The notes beneath the pieces were generated by a model, which did no database searches, was not told where the DNA came from, and saw only the letters and a program-made list of their open reading frames with translations. From Hydractinia symbiolongicarpus (lineage: Eukaryota; Cnidaria; Hydrozoa; Anthoathecata; Hydractiniidae), in assembly GCF_029227915.1 (NCBI RefSeq), contig NC_079881.1:11571501-11635500 (forward strand): a stretch of 64,000 nt of DNA, written 5' to 3'. This document shows positions 47,770-58,515 of this stretch, one piece after another (position 1 is the stretch's first letter; every line of letters begins with the position of its first letter). The position numbers were made by a program, and so were the translations under genes.

Positions 47770-48616
47770 GTTGAGCAAATGTCTCTTTCTGTGGTGTAAA
47801 GAGCTTAACAAGTGCAGCAAATTTGATTTATCAGTTGGTACGTGAGCTCCGGTTGTGCATCACTCGGTAATATCTCGTTGGTGTGTGTTGGTAAAAAGGT
47901 ATGTCGCAGGGAGGTAGTATCCTCGCCTTGTCTACTACATGTGATAGGGAGAGTTCATCCAGCATCTTTGCAGGACTTGGGAAGATAATGTGTAGGCAAT
48001 GTCCATATTCATAATGTGATTTTTTTTCTTTAAGACTCTTTTTCACGTCAATAACACATTAGCACTTCAAAAAGATCTTTTTTGTTGTTCAAAAAATAAT
48101 TAGCCCTTCAAAGCTTGAGTTAGAATTGTTAGGCAAAAAAAGAAGATTGTACCGTTGAGCAGCCCAATTGATGCCCTTTCTGAAACATGGAAGTACTTTT
48201 CATAACAACCTAGTCTTTAGGAATTATGGTGTTCCAACTATTAGGCTGTTTTCTTCAGGCTATTGATCCACATGATTCGTTGGGTAAAAACTATTGAAAA
48301 TCACTCCTCATAAGCCGAAATTTCAGGTAAAAAGATGTATTTCTAAAGAAAAATAAATCCTTTTACTAATTTCTATTGCTACTGATACAAAGAATACACA
48401 AAATAACACGTCTATATCATGCGTGCCTTTCTCCCCTCCTTTTTAATTTTTATATAATTTAATATATTCTTACATTAATACATTTTTTTGCTATAATTCT
48501 TTTTATAATTAAAATCTGTTTGCAGAATGCAGCTGTATTCGCAACAAAAAAAAAGACTTACAAAAAACAAGACATAACTTATGTTAAAAAAACAATTCAG
48601 ACACAGGCGAGAAACC

Positions 48617-49537
48617 ATGAAAAATACAACAGAAATCGTTTGTCAAATTATGGGCGTGGCAATAAGGACCAATATGTACTTCCATGTACCAATCCTTGTT
48701 TTGGGAATACTCATTGGTATTTTAGTCATAACTTTTAATGGTATTTTCTTAACTGCAATGTCCAAGCACTCAAGCAGTACTTCTGTTTCCGAGGTGTTGT
48801 ACATAATGCTAGCAGTAAGTGATCTTCTGTCAGGTATTATATACATTCCTACATGGTGTTGTCATTGGATACTGGCACTTTCATCAATTCCAACGTGCAT
48901 ACCTATGATTTTCACAAGTATACTTGGATACACTCTGGCAATATTTTCTGTTTTCACCATTTTGTTTATCACTATAAACATTTATTTGTCGGTTATTCAT
49001 CCCTTTTTGTATGAAGTATGGGTGACAAAAAAGCGGGTTTTTACTCTCAACTTGTTTGTTTGGATTATTTTCCTGGTCATGGTTGTAGGTTCAACATCAA
49101 CATCGTTGTCTATGTGGATTAGGTGCAAAAACATGACAACCTATCTGTTAGTGATCATAATAATTGTCATGGTAACCATGCATATCCGATTAAATAATGA
49201 AATTAACAGAATTTGCTCACGAGTCGCTCAAACTTCAACTGCTCAACAAACTCAAGACATTGGCATGAAAGAGAAAGCGACGAAAATGGGTGTTAAAATC
49301 ATGCTTGCATTTTTAATGTGTTTCGTTCCAATCTCATCCATATTGTTGTACAACAAGATGAATCCGACAGTGATTGTTTCAAACTACTTGCAGCATGTGG
49401 CAACATTATTACTATTCTTAAATGCGTTGTTGGACCCTTTCATATATTATTTCAGACTAGGAAGAATTCGTTCGAAAGTCCAAGTACTTTTTAATAACTC
49501 GCAGACAAAGGAAACGCACGGAGGGCAAAATGTTTAA
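48617..49537 (+). CDS. Array GPCR copy 5 (intact, altered C-terminus)
   Basis: 306 residues from the start equivalent to copy 1; an in-frame ATG at 48581 could add 12. TM1 is complete. Specific changes: K-to-E in G-M-K-E-K-A-T-K of loop 3, H-V-A-T-L-L-L in TM7 and, after G-G-Q, a frame change that replaces T-F-N-H by N-V and a stop. The 3' flank is the most divergent of the array, consistent with this being the terminal unit. Confidence 0.9.
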   Translation: MKNTTEIVCQIMGVAIRTNMYFHVPILVLGILIGILVITFNGIFLTAMSKHSSSTSVSEVLYIMLAVSDLLSGIIYIPTWCCHWILALSSIPTCIPMIFTSILGYTLAIFSVFTILFITINIYLSVIHPFLYEVWVTKKRVFTLNLFVWIIFLVMVVGSTSTSLSMWIRCKNMTTYLLVIIIIVMVTMHIRLNNEINRICSRVAQTSTAQQTQDIGMKEKATKMGVKIMLAFLMCFVPISSILLYNKMNPTVIVSNYLQHVATLLLFLNALLDPFIYYFRLGRIRSKVQVLFNNSQTKETHGGQNV

Positions 49538-49930
49538 CCACTAAGAATGATAAAAACTTTTTGCATAAATTTTTGTCAATTACCCCTATTATCCACTCTC
49601 GATGAAGCAAAATTTCGCGAGGCGCAGCAAATTTTCAATTTGAAATTCATGAAAAATGGGCACGCACTATGTTGTTATTATACCCGATTGACCCCTGTTT
49701 TCACCTTTTAAATAAAATCTTTGTTTGTACCAAGTTTCATGTTTATTTCTGTCATTTAAACCATTCAAGCATTCAAATCTCTTTTTCTTCAAAAAAAAAC
49801 AAAAACAGATCTGATTGGTTGGAAGTAGCACCTAAAAGTGCATTTTTTATTTCTAAAAACTCATCTCCAAAGTCATAGAAGAAGGATTAGATTGGTGTCT
49901 AATAAAACAGATACTACATCCCTATTTTTG

Positions 49931-50790
49931 TTCAATATCAAATTTACTCACACTTGGAAAAACAATATTCCAATCAGTCGCGCCTTGTGAAATATTAATA
50001 AATATACTATCGAGCGGATAAATCCTGATGTTCGACGAATGTCAATATCTCGTCAATTTGTTTACTGTATTTATTTTTAAAAAAATTTATTTGATCAAAG
50101 GTAACTATTGTATCAAGAAAGATCAAAATATCAAATCAAAAAATTTCAAAAAAAAAAAACTAAATAAATATTAGCTTTTTTTGATATACCGCTGCTATTT
50201 TTTGGCTTTTTCAACACTAAGTAAGTAACACTAAATCTTTTTGGTATTCGAGCATTGAGTACTGAAGTTGAAATAAATGAAATATGTATAATAAAAGCTT
50301 GGTTTTTAGCAAGTTTGAATTCCGGAATTTCTATATTAAACGAATTTATTAAAGGGGTATAACCGGGTATGTCATGGGATGGCAAGGCATGCGATGAATG
50401 GAAATCAACAAACAATTGCATTTAGACAGTTTCTAATAACAAGAAAAATTACCGCTTGAAGGGGATTAAAAGCTTTAAAATGCTCACTGTAGTTTTAAAA
50501 AAGAATTTTGATAGAATAGAAAATTCTATGTAAAACGGATAATTTTGCAGTATTAAAATTTTTCAAAACGGGACCTGAAAAAATGCACTGCAAGTTATTG
50601 TTAAAATAAATTTCATATGTGGGAAAAAAAGAATTTATCTAACTGTTAACTGGGTTCTTCTGAAAGAACATTTAGATTGATGACATTTTTAGTCGTATAA
50701 TAAATCAAGATTACTGGCAAGTAAAACAAGCGTTTTATGATAACTTGAACCAACCGGGTTCTAATTATCATGGGTCATATTATTGTTGAC
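49931..50790. other. Right flank of the array
   Basis: Nothing certain. On the minus strand 50146-50421 is an ATG-started 91-codon frame alternating hydrophobic and polar residues (I-E-I-P-E-F-K-L-A-K-N-Q-A-F-I-I), ending in a Phe run. It could be a beta-sandwich exon remnant, but there is no domain match and the tail is low complexity. Confidence 0.35.
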
Positions 50791-50974
50791 AGATTTGCTG
50801 ACAACGCAAAGAAAATATCGATATAATTTAAAGTTTCCCTGTCCCAACACAGAAGCAGTAAATGCAGTAAGTGCTATATTACAACCGGAAAGACGGAAAC
50901 AACAACATAGTACCCCCAACAAGTCTTGTAGAAAAGTGTTAAAACACATGAAAAATTCGAAATGCAGAAAATAA
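50791..50974 (+). CDS. Possible exon, weak Pcc1/LAGE3-like look
   Basis: Acceptor TATTATTGTTGACAG, then a frame reading L-L-T-T-Q-R-K-Y-R-Y-N-L-K-F-P-C-P-N-T-E and on to V-N-A-V-S-A-I-L-Q-P-E-R-R, ending in a basic tail and TAA. The L-K-F-P-x-P-x-x-x-x-A-x-x-A pattern is loosely that of the small KEOPS subunit Pcc1, but the second half does not fit. A strong donor, GCA|GTAAGT, is present inside at 50867, so the exon may be 50791-50866. No partner exon was found. Confidence 0.27.
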
Positions 50975-52404
50975 AACTGCAATTAGCTACAGATAAAAAG
51001 GTTTTTCATGACCCAAGAGTGTGTAAGATACACTTTGTTTAATTTTTACTTTAAAAGAAATTTCATAGACAACTATTGTTAGTTATACTTCAGGAGTGTC
51101 ATGTTTTGTAAATTAACACTATAAATTGACTTCAAAAAATCATCAAGATCTTTTAACAAGTATTGAATCCTTCCTTTCGCAGTTTTTTTTACAAAATTGG
51201 TGCCCTTATACATTGATATATTGACCACCCCAGTTTTTTAAAGTACATATTCATTACAACCCGGAATGGCCGATATTTTTTTTCTTGTGACTATAATCTA
51301 AACAAATCGTCCTGAATATTTAATTCTGTCGAATATAGTTCCAGTGTTGCACTGTTGTAAAATTTTGTAAAAAATATAACGTAATTATTAAAGAAAAATG
51401 CTAACAGCAAAGATGGCGTGTAACTAACAACTTTCAATAGTATTTTTGTTTCTCTTTAAATTTTTTAGACATGGCTGGTAAATCATACAGCCATAATATT
51501 GTGTGCAAAAATATATCTACTCCTAATATTTTTTTTTGTGCTACCTCTGCTTGCAGCAGAGGCTGTAATGTACAAAAGCATATGATCAGAAGCACATGGT
51601 CAAACCTTCATACAATTTCTAAAGACCCTATCCGCAAGAATAATTCTAGAAACACTAAAATTATTTGCTACTCAATTATAAAATTTCTCAGCATTAGTGA
51701 ATGAATACTTTTACAAAATTTACTGAACATTGATTTTATTTGCACCAATGTACAATGGTACAAGAAATTTGAATTTTAAATCTCTGGAAAAAAGATAAAC
51801 TTCAATCAATATGCGATTATTAAGCACAGGAAAACCCCCAGAAATAATGACTATTTTATAACAATTCCCAGAGTGGAACTCAGTGTAAGAATTTTCATTT
51901 CTTTACCCATAAAAAAAAGAATTCTAAACAGAGTATTTTAAGAAGCTATGCTACAGATATTTTGATAGATAGTGTTATGTATATTGAAGTCTATCATATT
52001 TTTCTGTCAAGTCTATCCATCTTTCTCCTTTCATGGTACCTTTTTTTCCTCTTTTTTTTAGTCACCTATTCGGCATTGCTACACTTTATTTTTTTTTTTA
52101 CTTGCTACATTTTTTTTTATTTTTATTTTTTGTTTACGTTTTTCAAGTTTTTCAAATATTTAACGAAACTTTACTTTAACTTTGTTTTAAACACTGGAAA
52201 TGTTTTTATCCTGTATAAATTTATCCAGCATTAGTTAAGACGTCACAAATTTTCTGCTGTTTGGAGATATTTGAGCACCAAGAAAAGAGAAACTGGTCGT
52301 ACGCCTTGTTTAAACGGACTTTTGACACACCATTGTGGGTTCTCAGGGGCCCACAAAAATTAGACAGCTGTAAATACAATTAAACATTGTGATAGAAAAC
52401 TTTA
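50975..52404. other. Intergenic, AT-rich
   Basis: No supported gene. 51960-52200 is a T-rich tract whose long hydrophobic open frame is a composition artefact. Confidence 0.45.
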
Positions 52405-52535
52405 CTACAGAACCAACCTCGTCCCCAGGACCTCTTTTTGCTTTTTTGATATCGGGGATGGCGCGATCTTCTTCGCGCCATCCCTGATATCAAAAAAGCG
52501 AAAAGAGGTCCTAGGGACGAGGTTGCTACAGAACC
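52405..52535. mobile_element. Foldback (inverted-repeat) element with 10-bp target duplication
   Basis: Two arms of about 52 bp (52415-52466 and 52473-52525) are near-perfect reverse complements, starting AACCTCGTCCC and meeting at GGCGCGATCTTCTTCGCGCC. The element is bounded on both sides by CTACAGAACC (52405-52414 and 52526-52535), a target-site duplication. It is GC-rich for this window. The size and form are those of a MITE or foldback element. A decayed relative lies at 57000-57090. Confidence 0.8.
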
Positions 52536-53756
52536 ATTCCACTTTACAGCGAGACTGCGTACGCACTTCAGAGCATCGTCATAATGTGCCAAACCAAATC
52601 CCTGAGCTTAGACCCCTGGAGCGCATTCTAACAGAAATAATTTAACTTTAGAAATAATTCAAAATTAGTGTATTAAATAATTAATATTAATTAATAATAA
52701 TGAATTTTTATGACGTCATCGAAAGCGTGAATTTTGACATTCTGTGTAAAGTTTTTAAAAGTTATTTTCCGGTACTTACACGGTTGCCTGTAAAATTCTA
52801 AAATATTTCCCCACAAATCCGGTTTTTCCCGATTTTCGAGTGAAATCCATAAAAAATCGGGAAATTGGAATAATCACGTGTCCACAACATACAGAAGGAT
52901 TCTATTTGATTCAACAAAGTTGTGTTATCAGTTTTAAGTTCAAACAATAATCCTTTTTTTTCCGATTATAAGGATTTCATAGAGACTTTTAGAGGTTGTG
53001 TCGGGTAATAGCCAATATCAAAGCCTCCGAAAGGTATGAGACCAAAACATTTGGCACACAGGTGCTTAATAGACCGGATAGGGTTAATTAAAAATAGCGC
53101 TATAAACAATTCATAAGTATAAAATAAACCCAGTCACATATTCAATTATTACGGCTCATGACGATATTTCTGCGATATTTATTTGTTGTTAGGGTTGAAA
53201 AACAAATAGGCTGCGGAACCTGAAACGACTGACAAAGTCGTGACGATACAGTAATGGCTTGAAGAAGAAAAAGAAGGAGGAAGAAAAGGCCGCCCATTTA
53301 AATAAATTTCAGATGTCATCCGAAATCTTAAAAAGGATAACTCTAATATTTATTTTAAAATGTACAGACAATACTTTCTTCGTAAAAGAGCGACTAACTG
53401 TTTGAACAAAGGAGCACCATCAAAAGTAAGACATCAGCAAGGCGAAGTTGTTTTCGAAAACAACATCAAATTAGCTTGAGTTAGCTATCTCAGTAAAAAA
53501 ATTAAACATGTTGCGATTTTAAGTTTTAAATAAAAATTTCAGGTTTTCTCATGTATATCTCATAGTTTTTACAATAAAATAATCACCTTAAAAAAAGAAA
53601 TAGTAAAGAAAATTTCTATACATAAAACATTGAGTAAATAATGTAAATGTTTGGACAGCTAAAAGAGTGTGTTATCAGATAATATAGATTCAATATAGAT
53701 TTAATATAGTTCAAATTATTAAGTGACAATGTATTCCTTTCATGATTGTAGAATGT
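52536..53756. other. Intergenic DNA
   Basis: No gene seen. A purine-rich AGAAGAAAAAGAAGGAGGAAG stretch lies near 53260. Confidence 0.45.
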
Positions 53757-54593
53757 TCAGAATAATTTTTTCACGATTTTTCTTCCTGGTTTGGTGGATA
53801 ACAGCACATATATTATCCCATCAGATATATAACCAATGTAAAATAGGATATGGATAGCAACATTTATTACCATACCTCTTTTTATAGTTTCAGTTACCAG
53901 CAAATAGTTCACAACAATCGGGATTAGAATGAGTAACACGAACGAAATGATCAACAACGTTGGAAGCAACAAATCATTAAGGTTTACCATTACAGATGAT
54001 TTTTTACCTTCATGGCCTTCCCGTGCTTTTGGACTTACACGTTGTTTTTTACTATGCAAGATCTTCTTTGTGATATAATAATATGTAAATGTTACTGTCA
54101 CCAAAAACAAAGAAAGCAACACAGGAAAAATGTATCTACCAAATACCAAATAAACATAATCAAATCCATTTTTTACCATCCTAACATAAATTGTGAGTAC
54201 GGTGCATATACAAAAGTACAAAATCCAATTACAAATCATTAAGTACTTTGTTTTTCTACTCGACCAGTATAATGAATATCGTAGGTTTAAGTATACTTCA
54301 GCGAATCGATCGATAGTAAGAGCAAACATTATAATACTATAGCTCAGTATGAGTGCAAGTGATAGAACTGATAGATAATCATGTTCAGCGGAAATCGATA
54401 ACAGAATGGCACGTATCAGATCGCACACAGATATGAGTATTTCTGATAAACTTAAGTTGAGTAGTATTATTTTTTGTGTGGTAGTAATACTTGCAGGTTT
54501 TTTCCAAAGAAAATAAGCTCCAATGCTGTGAATTATAAATGCCACAGTTGGGAAAATAGTAAATAATCCGGCGTAGTATTTAAATTCTTCCAT
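53757..54593 (-). CDS. Single-exon 7TM receptor, divergent class A
   Basis: 278 residues from a clear ATG to TGA. Seven hydrophobic segments; TM2 has N-L-S-L-S-E with Glu51 instead of the usual Asp, the TM3 end has D-R-F (95-97), a DRY variant that keeps the Arg, and TM7 has S-D-G-I-I-Y (257-262) instead of NPxxY. Loop 3 is basic (K-K-I-L-H-S-K-K-Q-R). The tail is short and basic (K-P-G-R-K-I-V-K-K-L-F). The N-terminus is only about 8 residues, with no glycosylation site and no Cys to pair in the first extracellular loop. Sequence and orientation differ from the array, so this is a separate receptor family, probably a lineage-specific class-A group. Ligand unknown. Confidence 0.85.
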   Translation of the reverse strand: MEEFKYYAGLFTIFPTVAFIIHSIGAYFLWKKPASITTTQKIILLNLSLSEILISVCDLIRAILLSISAEHDYLSVLSLALILSYSIIMFALTIDRFAEVYLNLRYSLYWSSRKTKYLMICNWILYFCICTVLTIYVRMVKNGFDYVYLVFGRYIFPVLLSLFLVTVTFTYYYITKKILHSKKQRVSPKAREGHEGKKSSVMVNLNDLLLPTLLIISFVLLILIPIVVNYLLVTETIKRGMVINVAIHILFYIGYISDGIIYVLLSTKPGRKIVKKLF

Positions 54594-56999
54594 CAGACTT
54601 CTTCAAACGTTATATTTCAACAAGGAAACATTCATTTTCTGCAGCTAGATGTTTTTTTAAATTTTCTTTTCTAATTTGTAATTAGATTTGATATTTTTTG
54701 TAGAAATAAAATCAGCTGTTTGTTGTTATTATTTGTTCCATTTCATTTTCATTTAAACCTTGTGATTCAACATTTTCTTTCGCAAAGTTACTTTGCCAAA
54801 ATAAATTTCTCTAAAGAAATTATAAAGACAGGCTATCATTCCAGCTTATTGAAAACTACAAAAATTAGATAGCTAGCTAGCTACATTTAAAAATTGAAAC
54901 TTCACTAAAACATTTGTAGGTAACTATAGCAATATTGATCTATGTAGCTTCATGTGATAATAAGTAAGGTTATGTATAATAATAAACTTCGTCAAGCAAC
55001 TATCATCCTTTAACATATTGAGACAAATGCACACACTTCTTGGCCGTTTTATATGTTGACAAAAAGCGTCAATATGCTGATTTTGCGTAGCGGTGTCTGC
55101 TTTACGAAATAAACAATGTCAGGATTTGAAATTTGAGAAAAATTAGCTATGCTGACGCCAGCAATAATTAGCGTATTTCAAGAGTCCTGACCTAATCAAG
55201 TTAGGAGAATATGTAAATAAAAGTTAATACATCTTTCTTATTTCTGTTATACTTGGCTCCTCGCGCGAAAGTAAAACAATTGAATTCAAAAGAAAAAGAA
55301 ATGATCATTTTAAAATAAAAGTGTAAACATATTAAAGTTATGTTTTATTTACACATGACGGCAGACACTTTTCTTTAATTCTTGCTTGTTTACACGATCA
55401 TTTAAAATGATCGCGTATTTCAGCTTTAAGCCATCATGTCATCTCTCCTGCTCAAAATGTGTCAAAAAAAGCTTTACATTGTGAATTAAATCCTTTAATC
55501 TGATGATCTGAATTTTCTTACATTCACTGTCAATCAGATGTTGTCCAAAATTTCAAAACATGATTTCTAGAGTTTCTATCTTCAAAATATTATTGTTTAA
55601 TCCATCATCGGAACTGTGGAAAATTTCTGTGCATCATTTTACCCACGTTTTTTTTATCTTTCAAACAGAACAAAATCGGATAAATTAAAAGACATTTTTG
55701 GCTTATTTTTCACACTTTCTTTCACTCAATTACTTCGGTATCATATCATAACATTGATTTTAACAACATAACAAGTTTTTATAAAATCTTAAAAATCCAA
55801 ACACTTTTAACTTAATCCAAATGGCTAAAAACAAACAAACATATCTACATTTCGTTAATTATACAAAAAGGTGTACCAAATTAATAATATCTTTCGACAT
55901 CCTAAAGCACCAAGAATAAAACTTTACAAAAAGTTTTCACTCGAATTGTAACTCCCTTGCAGCCACATCTAGTTTTCTGATATTTTGTTCATCAGTAGAC
56001 AACACTCTTAACCATTTCAACAACTTCTAAGACCTTCCACACGAATCTTTCTCTTCTAAATCATTTGATTCGTTGATACACCAACAAATTATTTACAAAG
56101 TTTAACTGCTAAAAAAAGCACAATGAAGGTCAATTAGACATCAAATTAGTAGTCTTTCCCGTGCACCATTTGTTAGGAGAAAGTTATTTTGATTATATTT
56201 TTAACAGAAAAGACTCGGACGAGCGAGACAAGCCTATGCTACCGCTGTTTTTAAACACAATACAGAATTTGAATAGATATCAATAGCTGCAAAATATAAT
56301 GTTTTTCCTTCTGTTTATTCATCCTTCTAGAACCAAGTAACCTAAGACTTTAAGTCCTAAGTTGAAATTGCGTTAATATGGTACAGAAATTTTCATGTTT
56401 CATATATATTTTATGATGTTAATCACATCATGGGGCCAATATAATGACTTAATGACCAGCCTTATGCTGGATGTAATGTTTTTAGGTTACATATGAGGGA
56501 AGGCTTAGTACAATATATTAAACTTAATTATCCCATGCATACATAATGATAAGCAAAAAAATTCAAATAAACTTTAAAAAATTTAAATAGCCTCATCGTT
56601 ACTACCATTTAACGTGTTTGTGATCACCTTTCGTGAGGAATAAAAAAATGACGGCAGAGTTAAATAAATCCTTAAAGATAAGGCAAAATTTGAGCAATAT
56701 TTAGACAGAAAGCGTGTCTAGACGCAATTTTGAATGCTAAAGCTTGATAGTGTGTAAATCACGAAAACGTATGTGGCCGTAGACGTATTTTTATTAAGGC
56801 AATATCTCACCTTTCCTGATCAAAATAAATTTCGCGCAGAATCAGACTAATTACAGGTTTTATTGTATTGCTTATAAACATTGAATCATTGCTTTTTATA
56901 CAATTTATAAAAAGTACTAAAATAGCTTTTTGTCCGCTAATTATGTCCCTTGAAATAGAGATGTAAAGGCAAGATTATATAGTTTAAACCGCCAGAGCA
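54594..56999. other. Intergenic DNA, about 2.4 kb
   Basis: No exon could be supported. A 19-base inverted repeat, CGATCATTT-A-AAATGATCG, is at 55395-55413. The first few hundred bases presumably contain the promoter of the minus-strand receptor. Confidence 0.45.
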
Positions 57000-57090
57000 A
57001 ACTCGATCCCAGGCTTTTTTCTCTTTTTGCTCGCCGTCCCGGTATATAAAAAGAGTCAAAGAGTCCGCGGGTCGAGGTTGCCGCCTGAGC
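57000..57090. mobile_element. Decayed foldback element related to 52415-52525
   Basis: The arms AACTCGATCCCAGG and CGGGTCGAGGTT bracket a palindromic centre of TTTTTCTCTTTTTGCTC and TATAAAAAGAGTC. Ends and overall plan match the intact element, with more mismatches. Flanking GCCAGAGC and GCCTGAGC may be the remains of a target duplication. Confidence 0.5.
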
Positions 57091-58515
57091 ATAAAGAACA
57101 AAATTAGAAAGAACACTTTACTCTTTATGGAAAGCCAGAAGACAACAAAACAATAACTTTACTTTTTTTACACGTTCATATACTATGGATCTTCTAAAGA
57201 TTATTAGAAACACAATATGTACAAACTATGAAACGTAAAGTTTTTGATAAAAAGAGCAATATTAATGTACAGAAGAAAATAAACCATTATGAATTCAATA
57301 GTGGTCGATAAATATTGATTTTTTGTTCTAATTCTGTACATTCGTTTAAAAAAACTTTCCAGACTGTGCTTATACCACGTACTTCCCTTATTGCAGCAAA
57401 GTTCAACACAAAACCATCTTTTCTACAAAAAGGATCTCACGTTTCACGGCAGAACCAGAGGCATAAAAACACTTTACAGGCCCGGCAGAAGAAATGTTAG
57501 AAAAAGGACAGCGAAATTACAAAGGACTAGCTCACTCATTTTGTCACAGAAAAAAGTGTGTATGTGTTTGTGTGTGTGTGTACGAAGGCTACCGGGCTTA
57601 CTTAGTATTTTAAAAGTATTTGTTGCACAACACGACATCGACGATTTCCAAGCATTCCTTTCAAAATAAAATATACATAACACTTGTTTGTTTCTGTTTG
57701 GTTAAAAATAAAACAGATGTATTAACACAAAAATAATATGGCACTGAAGGAAAAGGGTTTGGACAATAGTTAAAAAACTTTTTATTTTGCCCTACATGAC
57801 GAAACCATTGTCGTCAACGGAAGGCCGAGGTACAGCCAAGCCATGTATTGGTAATAACTCGTTATGACTAATGGATCACCTAACTTCGAGATATGAAAAG
57901 GAGGCCGTAATGAATTGTTTTAATATAACAGTTGCAAATTCATTTATTTGAACACAAGAACTGGCGTATTGTTCTCGGTCACCCAATGTTTTAGACAAAG
58001 TGTCTCTAGCAATGTTATTCATAGTAGAGTCAATTTTTGCTTGGGATAAATGTAAGGTAATGAAGGCAATATTTGTTAGAATTCCGCATAATAAATCCTT
58101 GGCTCTAATAGTCTTATTAAAATATTGTCATCCCAAATATAAAAATAATATTTATTGGTACAAATAAATAAATTATAAATATTTCGCGGATCACACTCAC
58201 TATAAGAAAATTAAATACCATATAATTAATTTCGTTTCTCAAATAAAAAGAGAGTTACGTAATATCCACTGTTCTTTCTCCAATTTTCCGTGAATATATA
58301 TCAGCGTAAAACAAGTCATGGGTTTCAGCATTACAAAAATGAAAGTCGTTTTCTTGATTATTACCTACGACAGATATGTAACAATATTTAGGTAGTTTCC
58401 AAAAAGATTTGGGTTTCTCTTGCAAAACACAAGACTAAATCGCAGCGGGAAGGACAATACTCGACTCATGCTTGCTGCATGGATGTGTCACCAAACCGCC
58501 ATTCTGCTTGGTTCA
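57091..58515. other. Intergenic DNA downstream of the collagen-EAR gene
   Basis: No supported gene. A (TG)n run near 57556-57582 creates an open frame of Cys and Val that is an artefact. Confidence 0.45.

Larger units (their letters stand above)
38440..49930 (+). repeat. Tandem array of five receptor units, about 2.4 kb each
   Basis: Start codons (intact or original) lie at 38893, 41356, 43781, 46199 and 48617, with spacings of 2463, 2425, 2418 and 2418 bp. Each unit comprises an AT-rich promoter region, a single-exon GPCR and about 1.2 kb of 3' flank containing a SINE-like segment. Units are nearly identical at the nucleotide level, including non-coding flanks, so duplication is recent or homogenised. 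The 3' flank of unit 5 is clearly more diverged and lacks the SINE. The smaller spacing from unit 3 on is mostly explained by a 46-bp coding deletion, and unit 2 lacks about 38 bp of flank. Confidence 0.95.

Noticed and set aside
38440-49930. CRISPR array or prophage-like repeat
   Set aside because: The repeat unit is 2.4 kb with a eukaryotic receptor gene; no short repeat-spacer structure exists anywhere in the window.
51962-52234. 90-codon hydrophobic frame resembling a membrane protein
   Set aside because: It is a product of a T-rich tract (Phe, Leu runs), starts at a non-ATG codon and has no polar loops or splice context.
57391-57669. 92-codon plus-strand frame with Cys/Val run
   Set aside because: The Cys/Val run is encoded by a (TG)n microsatellite, and the rest has no recognisable pattern.
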